Shown here in pieces: positions 36,376 to 45,233 of a DNA stretch of 64,000 bases; within the stretch, counting starts at the first letter, position 1, and the number at the start of each line of letters is the position of its first letter. This stretch comes from a bacterium 210820-DFI.6.37 (lineage in GTDB: Bacteria; Bacillota; Clostridia; Peptostreptococcales; Anaerovoracaceae), in the NCBI GenBank assembly GCA_020558355.1, contig JAJCKG010000003.1, forward strand, positions 121,300-185,299, read 5' to 3'. The notes under the pieces are model-generated. The model did not search any database and had not been told where the DNA came from. It was given only the letters and a program-made list of their open reading frames with translations. The translations under genes were made by a program, and so were the position numbers.

Positions 36376-36936
36376 CTACCGGTGCAGGAATCTGGAGATT
36401 CTCTTATACAAGAGGAAGGTCAGAATGGAATTGATACCGGCTTTCATAAGGTTGAATCCGATGATTATCGGGATCATGGCCACCACCGCGGATCTGGGAG
36501 CGCCTAAAAAATAAGGGGTGATCAGAACGTTAGCCGGAATCATAATAACCGCCATTGCCACAGCGCCGCAGACCAGCCCGATAATGGCCCGCCTTCTGCT
36601 CTTTTCCTTTTTATAAATCAGACCCGCAACCAGAACAAAAGTACCCGTCGCGATAATATGCATCAAAATCCCGTAAACGCCGCCTGCCGCGCTGACTGTA
36701 ACGCCTTGTATCAGCGATGTAACGACTGTCAGCAGCAGCCCGGCCCAGGGTCCAAAGGCAAAAGTACCCAGCAGGATCGGGATGTCCGCCGGATCGTATT
36801 CGTAGAAAGTGGTAAAGGTAGGGATATGGATAAAATACACCAGTACGATGGATATCGCTACCAGCATACCCATCTTTGCCAGCTTTGACGCTTTGGACTG
36901 ACTCATCCCGTTTTGATTCTTGCTTACTCCGTTCAC
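36376..36936 (-). CDS. ECF transporter S component, RibU-like
   Basis: A 186-residue membrane protein with about five to six hydrophobic segments. EYDPADIPILLGTFAFGPWAG near residues 48-68 matches the N-terminal signature of riboflavin (RibU) substrate-binding subunits, and the end has FNLMKAGINSILTFLLYKRI. It captures a vitamin and docks to a shared EcfAA'T energising module encoded elsewhere. No FMN riboswitch is visible upstream, so the vitamin specificity is tentative. Confidence 0.82.
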   Translation of the reverse strand: MNGVSKNQNGMSQSKASKLAKMGMLVAISIVLVYFIHIPTFTTFYEYDPADIPILLGTFAFGPWAGLLLTVVTSLIQGVTVSAAGGVYGILMHIIATGTFVLVAGLIYKKEKSRRRAIIGLVCGAVAMAVIMIPANVLITPYFLGAPRSAVVAMIPIIIGFNLMKAGINSILTFLLYKRISRFLHR

Positions 36937-36971
36937 TCAACTTCCTCCAGTAAAATTTTTCCGCTCATTCC

Positions 36972-38393
36972 TCACGCTCCCGCCAGGCGGTAAATGGCCT
37001 CCGCGTAGATCCTGGTCATCTTCATCAGACTATCGATGGAAATATACTCGTTTTTCTGATGCCCCAGCTCCGGTTCCCCCGGAAATCTGGCGCCAAAGGC
37101 AATCACATTTTTCATGGCCCTGGCATAAGTTCCTCCGCCGATCACAAGGGGCTCGCTTTCCGCGTCTTGAGTCTGTCGCTTATAGATTTCCATCAGCGTC
37201 GTAATCATCGGGTCGTCCGCCGGAATATAAATAGGCTCCTCATGCTTTCCTTTTACCAGTCCCAGGTCGTACTGATCCAGCACCGGCATAATACTGCTAT
37301 AAACCGCTTCCTGGCTGGAAGTGACCGGATACCGCACATTGATGGTCAGGGAAACAGCCTCACTGTCCATCTGAATCACACCGACGTTGAGCACCAGCTT
37401 TCCGGAAGGCTCATCCGCAAAGCCGCAGCCCAGAGACTTCCCATCCAGCTCATAGCCAATATATTTATTATAAAAATCGATAAAATCGCCCGCGTCCTCA
37501 TTGACAAACTCCAGGTTTCCCAGAAAATCCATCAGAATGGAAACCGCGTTGACACCCTGCTCCGGCTTGGCTCCGTGGGAAGAAACACCTTCCGCAGTAA
37601 TTTCAAAGCTTTTCCCCACGCCCTTGCAGTTGATCTTCACCTGCTTTTCTTCCCGGAAAGAGGCCACCTTTTCCCGGATCCTGTCATAACCCGTTCCAGA
37701 AGTGTCCCGCACCACAGCCCGGGCATGATCCGGCACCATATTGGCCGCGTTTCCGCCTTTAACAGAACGCAGCTCCAGCCCCTTAGAGCCCGCCGGAGAC
37801 AGCTTTTTAGCAATATCAAAGACCAGGATCCCCATTTCTCCGTGAATCGCCGGAAAATCGCCGTCAGGGGTAAATCCGTAATCCGGCGGCGCTATCCTGG
37901 ACAGATAATGGGTCATACCCTTCCAGTCTGTCTCTTCGTCCAGCCCCAGAATCAAACGCACAGTATCCTTCAGCGGCGCGCCGCTTTCCTTTACTGCTTT
38001 CATCGCATAGAAGGCGGAAATTACCGGCCCCTTATCATCAATGGTTCCTCTTCCGTAGAGCTTTCCATCTTTGATGGCTCCGCTGTAAGGATCGTCCTCC
38101 CATCCGCTGCCCTCCGGCACAACATCCAGATGGCCTACGATGCCCATAACACCGCCGCCTGACCCGGGCAGATCCACATGACCGCCGTAATTATCCACAT
38201 TAGTCACAGAAAAGCCCTCGGCCCGGCTTTTATCCAGCATATAGGAAAAGGCCCTGTGGACCCCTTCTCCAAAAGGCATTTCTCCGCCGGTTTCTTCTAC
38301 TACACTTTTTATGGAAACAAGCTCCTGCAAGGTCTGCAGCATTTCCTCTTTATTTTCGTCAATCTTCTTTAGAATCGAATCCAAGTATTCCAT
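36972..38393 (-). CDS. pepV: PepV/Sapep-family M20 dipeptidase
   Basis: A 473-residue zinc dipeptidase. Metal ligands are visible in IVGHLDVVPEGSGW near residue 85, GRGTIDDKGPVISAFYAM near 113 and LGLDEETDWKGM near 150, with a final His in GYSQ-like ARFPGEPELGHQKNEY. The large lid domain fits PepV. The ATG at 38393 was chosen because GGAGG lies six bases upstream; an ATG two codons earlier overlaps the Shine-Dalgarno. The capA stop overlaps the start by about 35 bases. Confidence 0.93.
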   Translation of the reverse strand: MEYLDSILKKIDENKEEMLQTLQELVSIKSVVEETGGEMPFGEGVHRAFSYMLDKSRAEGFSVTNVDNYGGHVDLPGSGGGVMGIVGHLDVVPEGSGWEDDPYSGAIKDGKLYGRGTIDDKGPVISAFYAMKAVKESGAPLKDTVRLILGLDEETDWKGMTHYLSRIAPPDYGFTPDGDFPAIHGEMGILVFDIAKKLSPAGSKGLELRSVKGGNAANMVPDHARAVVRDTSGTGYDRIREKVASFREEKQVKINCKGVGKSFEITAEGVSSHGAKPEQGVNAVSILMDFLGNLEFVNEDAGDFIDFYNKYIGYELDGKSLGCGFADEPSGKLVLNVGVIQMDSEAVSLTINVRYPVTSSQEAVYSSIMPVLDQYDLGLVKGKHEEPIYIPADDPMITTLMEIYKRQTQDAESEPLVIGGGTYARAMKNVIAFGARFPGEPELGHQKNEYISIDSLMKMTRIYAEAIYRLAGA

Positions 38394-39594
38394 TTGCATC
38401 CTCCAACGCCTGCTTTGCTCTGGACAAATGTCCGGAAGCGGTCAGACTTTCATTTTCGTTTACTCCTTCATCCAGCGGTATGATCTCATAGACCTGTTTG
38501 CCGCCGGAATAATATTTATCCACCCATGTAGGGATCCCGCTCATAGAAAGGTCCGTGATTCCTTCTCCCTCTTTATAGGTCAGGCTGACCTGGGCCATCA
38601 GGCCTTCCTCCGTGTAGCGGTTTCCCAGAGTTTCAGACCTCTGGTTTGAAATAAAGTTTCCCATACTGTAGAATACCGGAACTTTTTTATCCTGAAGCTG
38701 TGAGTCGGAGGGGGTGAGATATTCGGCTCCCTGCAAGACATGAGGATGGGACGCAAAAATAATATCCGCTCCCAGATCAACCGTTTTTTGGGCCAGCTTT
38801 TTCTGGAACTGGTTGGCCTCTCTCTGGTACTCCTCTCCCCAGTGGTAGTAGGCGATAATGATCTCCGCTCCCGCGTCTTTCGCTCCATCAATGGCCGTCT
38901 TTATTTTGTCAAGGTCTTCATCCAGGGTATTGAAATTAAAGGAATTGATATGAGCCGCCACTTCATCGGAAACAACGCTTCCATTAATGGAAACGCTGCC
39001 GCTTCCTGAGCCGGTCTCATATGTATAAGCGACAATGCCCACTTTTACGCCCTTTACCTCCTGAATCAGATACCGGGGCTCGTCTTCTTCCATAACGCTT
39101 CCAACCGTAGCCAGCCCTTTCTTTTCCAGGACCTCCTTGGTCCGCAGGATCCCGTCAAGGCCTTTATCCGCCATGTGGTTGTTGGAAGTAATGCCTACAT
39201 CAAAGCCGGCGTTTGCCAGCGCGGTTGCCAGCGCGTCCGGCGCGCTGAAATAAGGGAAGCCTGTATAGGGCTTTCCGGCAAAGGTGGTTTCTACATTGCA
39301 AAGGGCCAGATCAGCCGATTCAATATAGTCTTTCACATATTTAAAATTATTATCATAGTTGTATTTCCCTTCAGACGCGTCATACTGAGCCGTTGTCTGC
39401 GGGCTGTGGGACATAACATCTCCCACACACAGGAAAGACAGCTGAGTCTCTTTGGGCGGTTCGGGTTCTGCCGGCGCTGTGGACGCCGGTTCTGCCTTTT
39501 GGGACCATGTTAAAAGAATCGCCAGCCCCAGAATAACCAGAGCCAGCGCAATCAATGTCCCTATGGCAGTTTTACTTAATTTTCTTCCTGTCAT
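38359..39594 (-). CDS. CapA-family (poly-gamma-glutamate synthesis type) phosphoesterase-like protein
   Basis: A 411-residue protein with one N-terminal membrane helix (residues 10-30) and an extracytoplasmic metallophosphatase-like domain: LSFLCVGDVMSHSPQ near 52-66, LCNVETTF, GITSNNHMADKGLDG, YYHWGEEYQ and FASHPHVLQGAEYL. CapA-type proteins take part in polyglutamate or other surface-polymer metabolism, but no capBC genes are here. The specific function is open. Confidence 0.88.
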   Translation of the reverse strand: MTGRKLSKTAIGTLIALALVILGLAILLTWSQKAEPASTAPAEPEPPKETQLSFLCVGDVMSHSPQTTAQYDASEGKYNYDNNFKYVKDYIESADLALCNVETTFAGKPYTGFPYFSAPDALATALANAGFDVGITSNNHMADKGLDGILRTKEVLEKKGLATVGSVMEEDEPRYLIQEVKGVKVGIVAYTYETGSGSGSVSINGSVVSDEVAAHINSFNFNTLDEDLDKIKTAIDGAKDAGAEIIIAYYHWGEEYQREANQFQKKLAQKTVDLGADIIFASHPHVLQGAEYLTPSDSQLQDKKVPVFYSMGNFISNQRSETLGNRYTEEGLMAQVSLTYKEGEGITDLSMSGIPTWVDKYYSGGKQVYEIIPLDEGVNENESLTASGHLSRAKQALEDANGILGFDSKED

Positions 39595-39623
39595 GGTCGT
39601 TTTCTTTTCGATACAGTCTTGTC

Positions 39624-39848
39624 TTACTGAACTGCTTCTACGCCTTTGATTTCCGGATAGCTTTCTGTCAGGATCCGTTCAACAATGCCTTTGATGGTCA
39701 TCTGAGCGCCCGGGCATCCCGCGCAGTGTCCCTGCAGTCTTACTTTTACGATATTATCCTCTGTATATTCTACAAATTCAATATCTCCGCCGTCTCTCTG
39801 CAGAAAAGGTCTGATCTGCTCTAAGCCTTCTTTAATCTTCTGTTCCAT
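39624..39848 (-). CDS. NifU C-terminal-domain iron-sulfur scaffold
   Basis: A 74-residue protein with the NifU C-terminal motif CAGCPGA (CxxC) near residue 42 and LRP-like start IRPFLQRDGGDIEFVEY. It can bind a [4Fe-4S] cluster for transfer to apo-proteins. The ATG at 39848 is preceded by AAAGGAG; the earlier ATG in frame lacks one. It overlaps the upstream lipoprotein gene by 17 bases. Confidence 0.93.
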   Translation of the reverse strand: MEQKIKEGLEQIRPFLQRDGGDIEFVEYTEDNIVKVRLQGHCAGCPGAQMTIKGIVERILTESYPEIKGVEAVQ

Positions 39849-41097
39849 TTTGATTCTCCTTTTTTTCATTTTTTTTATCTTTGTTCGATTTCTTCTCCGG
39901 TTCTTTCGGAGAAATCGTACATATCGGTTGGATCTGCTCGCCTGTAATCGTATTGATGGTTACTGACTTTTTCGGATCGCCTACATCATCGAAGGAAATC
40001 TCTCCTGAAGCGCCCTGAAAGTCCTTTGTCTGGGCCAGCGCGTCCCGTATATCCTGGCCGCTGCAGTCTGGTCCCGCCTCCTCAATAGCCTGTCTGAGAA
40101 GCAGATACGCGTCAAAGCCAAGCGCGGTTGCCGCGTCCGGCGAGTCCTTCTCTCCGTATTCGGCGCTGTAGGCGTCCAGGAATTCCTGTGACATCTCCGT
40201 TACAGTCTCTTCCTCCGTATACAGCGTGGAAAACGCCACATTGCCAGAAATATAGCTTCCTGCGGCGTCCATGAATTCATCGGTGCCCCAGTCGCTGTCG
40301 CCCAGGAATGTCACTCCTGTAAGACCCATTTTTTTTGCCTGCTCCAGAATCGCCGCCGCGTCAGTAATGTCCCCCGGAAGGAATACCGTACTCACGCCGG
40401 AGTTTTCGATGGCCTGCAGCTGAGACGAAAAGTCCTTATTGCCGGAGTCAAAGGTCTGATACACTAAAATCGCGTCTGAATCTCCAGTCAGCTCAACCAG
40501 CTTGTCCTTAAAAGAGCTGGCCATGGCGATAGCCTGATCGTCATCTTCTGAAAGCAATATGCCGGACTGCTTTTCTTTTAATTCCTCGTAAACGTACCTT
40601 GCCAGGGCCTCGCCCTGATAAGAGTCCACAAAGCATACCCGGAAATAATACTCATGATTCTTTGTTACCAGCGGGTTTACATTTGTTATGGCAATGCCTG
40701 GCACCTTAGCGGCTTCCAGATAAGTATTGGCAATCAAGGAATAAATGTTTCCATAGCTGCCCAAAACGGCCTGCGGCTGTTTTTTCATCAAATCGGCCAT
40801 GGCCGTTTCCGCCGAGTCCAGATCGGATTTGTTATCGGCGTAAATCAGCTCTATCGTTTTCCCCGCCGCTTCTGGATACAGCTTATGAGCAAGCTCAATG
40901 CCCTTTACTTCCAATTCTCCGGCGTTTTTATCCTGTCCGCTCATCGGTTCGTAAACTCCGATCCTTATAGTATCCTCCGCCTGAGGGTTTTTATTTATAA
41001 ACGCTTCTTTAAAATTATCGAAGGTGGTGCAGCCTGTCAGCGCCAGTGAAAAAACAGCCGCCAGCAGCGCGCCCGCAATAAGCTTCTTATTTCTCAT
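39832..41097 (-). CDS. Branched-chain amino-acid-type substrate-binding lipoprotein
   Basis: A 421-residue periplasmic-binding-protein family 6 (LivJ-like) lipoprotein. The signal peptide ends in the lipobox LALTGC at about residues 17-22, and the mature domain contains IRIGVYEPMSGQDKNAGE and YADNKSDLDSAETAM. The frame stays open far upstream through the antisense of rubrerythrin, but the signal peptide fixes the start at 41097. No ABC permease or ATPase genes are near, so it is an orphan binding protein or works with distant partners. The tail is rich in Lys, Glu and Asn. Confidence 0.88.
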   Translation of the reverse strand: MRNKKLIAGALLAAVFSLALTGCTTFDNFKEAFINKNPQAEDTIRIGVYEPMSGQDKNAGELEVKGIELAHKLYPEAAGKTIELIYADNKSDLDSAETAMADLMKKQPQAVLGSYGNIYSLIANTYLEAAKVPGIAITNVNPLVTKNHEYYFRVCFVDSYQGEALARYVYEELKEKQSGILLSEDDDQAIAMASSFKDKLVELTGDSDAILVYQTFDSGNKDFSSQLQAIENSGVSTVFLPGDITDAAAILEQAKKMGLTGVTFLGDSDWGTDEFMDAAGSYISGNVAFSTLYTEEETVTEMSQEFLDAYSAEYGEKDSPDAATALGFDAYLLLRQAIEEAGPDCSGQDIRDALAQTKDFQGASGEISFDDVGDPKKSVTINTITGEQIQPICTISPKEPEKKSNKDKKNEKKENQNGTED

Positions 41098-41213
41098 ACC
41101 CGAATCCTGTCTCCTTAAACAGCTCCACAATTTAAAAATTCCCCTGTAAAGCCAGATGTACACTTGATTATACCCCTTTTTGCCCAAAAGGTAAAGTCCA
41201 CGTAAAAAAAAGG

Positions 41214-41243
41214 TTGTTTTAACCAGTGGAATAGTGGTATAAC
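41214..41243 (+). promoter_or_regulatory. Rubrerythrin promoter
   Basis: TTGTTT (41214-41219), 18 bases, TATAAC (41238-41243). GGGAGG stands at the Shine-Dalgarno position before the ATG. No clear PerR box was found. Confidence 0.6.
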
Positions 41244-41286
41244 TATGTAGAGAGTAATTTAAATATATGATTGGGAGGTAGAAACT

Positions 41287-41829
41287 ATGAAATGGACTTG
41301 TACAGTTTGCGGATACACTCACGAAGGACCTGAGGCTCCAGAAAAATGCCCACAGTGCGGTGTTCCGGCTGAAAAATTTGTTGAAGTAAAAGAAGGCGCG
41401 ATCGAATTCGTTGATGATCATGTTGTTGGCGTAGCGCAGGGCGTTGATCCTGAAATCATCCAGGGTCTGAGAGACAACTTCAACGGCGAATGCTCCGAAG
41501 TAGGAATGTATCTGGCTATGGCAAGAGTTGCCCACAGAGAAGGATATCCTGAAATCGGCCTGTACTGGGAAAAGGCCGCTTACGAAGAAGCGGAACACGC
41601 GGCTAAGTTCGCGGAGCTTCTGGGGGAAGTAGTTACAGATTCCACTAAGAAGAACCTGGAAATGAGAGTAGAGGCGGAAGCTGGCGCTTGCGCGGGCAAG
41701 AAGGCTCTGGCTAAGATGGCTAAGGATCAGAATCTGGACGCGATCCACGATACCGTTCATGAAATGGCTAAGGACGAAGCCAGACATGGAAGAGCGTTCC
41801 AGGGATTACTTAAGAGATATTTTGGCTAA
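41287..41829 (+). CDS. Rubrerythrin with N-terminal rubredoxin domain (reverse rubrerythrin)
   Basis: A 180-residue peroxide- and oxygen-detoxifying protein. The rubredoxin-like domain comes first, with CTVCGY (residues 5-10) and CPQCGVPAE near 22-30. The ferritin-like diiron domain follows: [32 protein letters not shown] and [19 protein letters not shown]. Domain order is reversed relative to classical rubrerythrin, as in revRbr of Clostridium, which is strongly induced by oxygen. Confidence 0.95.
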   Translation: MKWTCTVCGYTHEGPEAPEKCPQCGVPAEKFVEVKEGAIEFVDDHVVGVAQGVDPEIIQGLRDNFNGECSEVGMYLAMARVAHREGYPEIGLYWEKAAYEEAEHAAKFAELLGEVVTDSTKKNLEMRVEAEAGACAGKKALAKMAKDQNLDAIHDTVHEMAKDEARHGRAFQGLLKRYFG

Positions 41830-41847
41830 AATTAAAACAGCTGTAAG

Positions 41848-41880
41848 GAGAGCGCGGAAAAGGCCGCGTTCTCTTTTTTA
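41848..41880 (+). terminator. Terminator after rubrerythrin
   Basis: GAGAGCGCGG and CCGCGTTCTC form a 10 bp stem (one G-U pair), followed by TTTTTTATTTTT. Confidence 0.95.
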
Positions 41881-41924
41881 TTTTTGTTGGAAATATCGCT
41901 TTTGCTACTTTCATATATTTCAAA

Positions 41925-42000
41925 GAAAGCCCCTGGCGAAGAGTCGATCCTTGCGGCCGACATGTGGAGACGCAGCCGGTGGTGGTGTACACCGGACCTT
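41925..42000. other. GC-rich potentially structured stretch of unknown nature
   Basis: CCGGTG/CACCGG (about 41970-41990) and TGCG/CGCA hairpins lie close together in otherwise AT-rich intergenic DNA. No riboswitch class that I know matches. The 41881-42282 gap has no gene. Confidence 0.3.
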
Positions 42001-42014
42001 GATCTTTTATGATT

Positions 42015-42138
42015 GTGTATAAAAACGATATACGCCAAAGTTGGTTTTATTGAGATTGCGTATAAATAGACTGTTTTTTATGGAGAAATGAACGGAAAAT
42101 CCTTTCAAAATACATGATTTTCAATGTTTTTTATACGC
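42015..42138. promoter_or_regulatory. Four GYGTATA half-sites upstream of the alcohol dehydrogenase
   Basis: Half-sites occur as two inverted pairs: 42015-42021 with 42029-42035, and 42058-42064 with 42132-42138. The second pair extends to a perfect 12 bp inverted repeat, ATTGCGTATAAA at 42055-42066 and its complement at 42130-42141. They look like operators of an unknown dimeric regulator. No convincing -35/-10 pair was found. Confidence 0.5.
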
Positions 42139-42282
42139 AATTTATAACAATTCTTGCCGAGTGTATACAGACATGCGATGGATGCGATTGAAAAAAAACG
42201 CATTGTTTCAAACTTTGCGTTTACATTTATGGTAGAATAAGAAAAGGTGGTAAAATAAATTAAGAAAAACGGAAAGGAGATT

Positions 42283-42321
42283 ATGATTCGCTTTGAAAGC
42301 GAGCATACAAAGAATCGATGA
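42283..42321 (+). CDS. 12-codon leader ORF overlapping the alcohol dehydrogenase start
   Basis: ATG at 42283 with a strong AAGGAGATT upstream, reading MIRFESEHTKNR and ending in TGA that overlaps the next gene's ATG as ATGA. Within it TCGCTTT and AAAGCGA form a short hairpin. The dehydrogenase itself has no Shine-Dalgarno close to its ATG, so it may be translated by coupling to this leader. Confidence 0.45.
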   Translation: MIRFESEHTKNR

Positions 42322-43481
42322 GAAAATTTCAATATTATATTCCAACCCGCGTCCTTTTTGGAAAAGGCGCTTTAAACGACCTGCACAAGAAAGGGCTTCC
42401 AGGGAAAAAGGCGCTAGTTGTTACTAGCAGCGGAAAATCAGTAAAGGTAAACGGGTATCTCGACCGGGTCCAGGAGCAGCTGGAGCTGGCTGGCTGCGAG
42501 CATGTCCTCTTTGATAAGATCCTGCCTAACCCGGTGCTTCGCCACGTTATGGAGGGCGCTTCCCTGGCAAAGGAAACCGGCTGTGATTTTATCGTGGGTC
42601 TGGGCGGCGGAAGCAGCATGGACGCGGCAAAGGCCATTGCGGTCATGGCGACAAACCCAGGCGATTACTGGGACTATAACGCCGGAAAGACCGGAAAGGG
42701 ACTGCCTCTGGTATGCGATCCCCTTCCTGTGGTGGAGATTACAACAACCGCCGGAACCGGGTCAGAGGTAGATCCTACGGCGGTCACTACCAAAGAGGAA
42801 ACCAACGAAAAATGCGGGTTTATGCATGAAAAGCTATACCCTGTTATTTCCGTAGTAGATCCGGACCTGATGATGACAGTGCCGCCAGCACTGACCGCTT
42901 ACCAAGGCTTTGACGTGCTTTTCCACGCCGCGGAAAGCGTCATTAACAAATATGAAAATCCTATGGGGGAAATGTTCGCTCTGAAAGCCATCGAATATAT
43001 CGCGCGGTATCTGCCTGCCGCCGTAAAGGACGGAAGCGATTCAGAAGCCCGCGCCTATGTGGCTCTGGCCAACTCCATGGCGGCCTTTTTCATGCTGTGT
43101 ACCTCAGAGCATTCCATGGAACACGCCCTCAGCGCTTACCATCAGAAGCTGCCCCACGGCGCGGGACTGATCATGATCAGTCTGGCTTATCACAGGCATT
43201 TTGTAGAAGCCCATGCCTGTGACGATTTGTATATCAAAATGGCAAAAGCCATGGGAAAAGCCGATGCGGACAAAGCGGAGGATTTTCTTGATCTGCTGCT
43301 GCGGCTGCAAAAGGACTGCGGCGTAGACGAGCTCAAAATGAGCGACTATGGTGTCGATCCGAACAATCTGGAAAAATACGCAGCTAACGCGAGAGAATCT
43401 ATGGGAAGGCTCTTTGCCTGCGATCCCGCGCCGCTTTCTGATGAGGATGTGGTTAAAATCTATCGCCAGTCCTATCGCTAG
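42318..43481 (+). CDS. Iron-containing alcohol dehydrogenase (butanol dehydrogenase-like)
   Basis: A 387-residue group III NAD(P)-dependent dehydrogenase. The nucleotide-binding GLGGGSSMDAAKAIAV lies near residues 95-110, followed by TTAGTGSEVDPTAV near 138-151. Metal-ligand histidines are in EHSMEHALSAYHQKLPHGAGL near 257-277. It reduces aldehydes to alcohols in fermentation, and the start FQYYIPTRVLFGKGAL is typical of the BdhA/YqhD branch. Confidence 0.93.
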   Translation: MRKFQYYIPTRVLFGKGALNDLHKKGLPGKKALVVTSSGKSVKVNGYLDRVQEQLELAGCEHVLFDKILPNPVLRHVMEGASLAKETGCDFIVGLGGGSSMDAAKAIAVMATNPGDYWDYNAGKTGKGLPLVCDPLPVVEITTTAGTGSEVDPTAVTTKEETNEKCGFMHEKLYPVISVVDPDLMMTVPPALTAYQGFDVLFHAAESVINKYENPMGEMFALKAIEYIARYLPAAVKDGSDSEARAYVALANSMAAFFMLCTSEHSMEHALSAYHQKLPHGAGLIMISLAYHRHFVEAHACDDLYIKMAKAMGKADADKAEDFLDLLLRLQKDCGVDELKMSDYGVDPNNLEKYAANARESMGRLFACDPAPLSDEDVVKIYRQSYR

Positions 43482-43504
43482 GGGGAAAGCTGTCAACCCA
43501 CCAA

Positions 43505-43545
43505 AAGGGAGGGAAACACGAAAGCCGTGTTCCCCTCCCTTTTTT
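43505..43545 (+). terminator. Terminator after alcohol dehydrogenase
   Basis: A long stem, AAGGGAGGGAAACACG with CGTGTTCCCCTCCCTT (one bulge), followed by a T-run. Between 43546 and 43768 a second hairpin GCGAC/GTCGC (about 43747-43768) may end the convergent DUF4097 gene. Nothing else is visible there. Confidence 0.9.
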
Positions 43546-43768
43546 GAAGCTTCTCCCCGAAAGCCAAGCTGTATACTTTCCTGTAAGTTTTTAATAAAAA
43601 AGTATACGAAACTCAGGGCCGCGGCCGAGGAAGTTGACTTCAGACGGAAATTTACAGCTGTTTTGTGAAAAGGGAAGCCGGAAACGGTTGAAAACGTATA
43701 TCTTTCACGCGAAAGATTCGAAAAAGATAGGAAGCGCCGTCAAAGAGCGACTCGCAAAAGCGTCGCCT

Positions 43769-44629
43769 TTATCGAAAATTGATTTCCGCGCTGCCTGTGC
43801 CGATGTCCAGGCCAAAATAATTTTTACTTTTATTTTTGATTTCCGAATAGGTCCCGCCTACCTCTTTTCCATCAATCGCGCAGTCACCCATATCGTTTTC
43901 CACCTCAATCGAATAGGTTTCCCTTGGAAGGTCTGTTGTCAGCAGGCATTTTCCCATGTCGCAGCCAACTTTAATGGTTCCCGCAAGGCTTCCGGACAGG
44001 TCCAAACTGCCTGTATCGATTTGTGCGTCCGCTCCTTTTCCAGTGCTGATCCGGCGTCCCTGGACCGTTCCCATGTCCAAGTCCAGCTTCATATAATCCA
44101 CTGTTATATTGTCCATATTCAAACTTCCCGAACTGGTGCTAAACTCCATTTTTTCCGCATTTATATTGGAGATTGTCACGTTCCCCATATCGTTTTGGAG
44201 CTTTACCTGCTGAAAATCGGTTCCCTTTGGATAGTAAATACGCAGCTTTGGTTCTGTGTCTACGCCAAACGGGTCAAAGCTGAACCATGTGTAATTACCG
44301 GAGCCAGGTGTAATGACTAAGGTTCCGTTCTTTACTTCCACCTTGGGCTCATCGTACTTTTTATTATAACTCATTTCTACCGCGAAGCTTTTTCCTTCTA
44401 TAAATTCCACATCCGCAAAATCGCTTTCCAGATCGATGGAGCTGAAATCCTCCACTTTCACGCTTTGTTCCTGAACCTCTCCGCCTCCGAAGGAGATCCA
44501 CGGCACCCGCGCTTCCACTCCGGCCAGTCCCTGTATTCCCCCCAGAGCCAGCCCCGCGATTCCCAGGATCAGTCCCACACAAATGATAATCCCGCAAATA
44601 GTCAGAAACACTCTCATGCTCTTCTTCAT
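43769..44629 (-). CDS. DUF4097-domain envelope protein
   Basis: A 286-residue protein with one N-terminal membrane helix (residues 8-30), then a beta-helix-like DUF4097 region with the repeating pattern of short strands (FSSIDLESDFADVEF, MGNVTISNINAEKMEF, LDLDMGTVQGRRIS). The repeated DMG turns are typical. It is the output gene of a PadR/HAAS/DUF4097 module linked to envelope stress in Firmicutes. Molecular function is unknown. Confidence 0.88.
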   Translation of the reverse strand: MKKSMRVFLTICGIIICVGLILGIAGLALGGIQGLAGVEARVPWISFGGGEVQEQSVKVEDFSSIDLESDFADVEFIEGKSFAVEMSYNKKYDEPKVEVKNGTLVITPGSGNYTWFSFDPFGVDTEPKLRIYYPKGTDFQQVKLQNDMGNVTISNINAEKMEFSTSSGSLNMDNITVDYMKLDLDMGTVQGRRISTGKGADAQIDTGSLDLSGSLAGTIKVGCDMGKCLLTTDLPRETYSIEVENDMGDCAIDGKEVGGTYSEIKNKSKNYFGLDIGTGSAEINFR

Positions 44630-44630
44630 C

Positions 44631-45233
44631 TTATCTTCCCTCCTTTTCTGTTTTTCTCATCTGCCTGCGGCAGCGGCCTTTCTGCATTTCCTTCGCTGTA
44701 AAGCGGACGAGGGCCTTTGCTCCGATGACTGCTCCTACACACAAAAGAGCGGTCAGTCCAGCGGATACCAGTCCCGTGCCAATCAGCAGCAGTCCCCCTG
44801 CCACACTTCCGGCCATCCCCGCGATTCCTACGCCGATAAGGCCAATCCCACTGATACACACAGCAGCTAGACTGACAATCAGGGCAAGGATCACAGCAAA
44901 GATACTGACGAATACGGCAAAGGCAACCGCTCCCAGAGCAATGGCAACGGGAAGCGCCACTGGCGCCGCAAATACACCAAGAACAATCCACCAAATGGCG
45001 GTCAATCCTTTTTTTGCGCCGCCCGATTCGTCCAGCTGGCGCACCGCGTAGTCCGCCTTGATCTGCGCCGCAATCCTGGATGGACTGCCCAGCTCCCGCA
45101 AGGCTTCCTGTTCCCGCTCCGGTCCCGCTTCATCAAAATATTCGCTGTAGTATTCCATTGCTGCCTGAATTTCTTCTTTTGGAAGCCTGGACAGCTCGGA
45201 AGCCAGCCGGTTCATAAATTCCTGTCTAGTCAT
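44631..45233 (-). CDS. DUF1700 (HAAS) membrane protein
   Basis: A 200-residue protein starting MTRQEFMNRLASELSRLPKE, the HAAS signature that precedes a cluster of four hydrophobic segments (about residues 75-175) of alanine- and glycine-rich composition. HAAS proteins are partners of PadR-type regulators. The ATG at 45233 lies inside the end of padR and is favoured over an ATG five codons earlier. Confidence 0.88.
   Translation of the reverse strand: MTRQEFMNRLASELSRLPKEEIQAAMEYYSEYFDEAGPEREQEALRELGSPSRIAAQIKADYAVRQLDESGGAKKGLTAIWWIVLGVFAAPVALPVAIALGAVAFAVFVSIFAVILALIVSLAAVCISGIGLIGVGIAGMAGSVAGGLLLIGTGLVSAGLTALLCVGAVIGAKALVRFTAKEMQKGRCRRQMRKTEKEGR

Noticed and set aside
41098..41787. Upstream extension of the binding-protein frame to 651 codons
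   Set aside because: The extension runs antisense to rubrerythrin and the lipoprotein signal peptide at 41097 fixes the true start.
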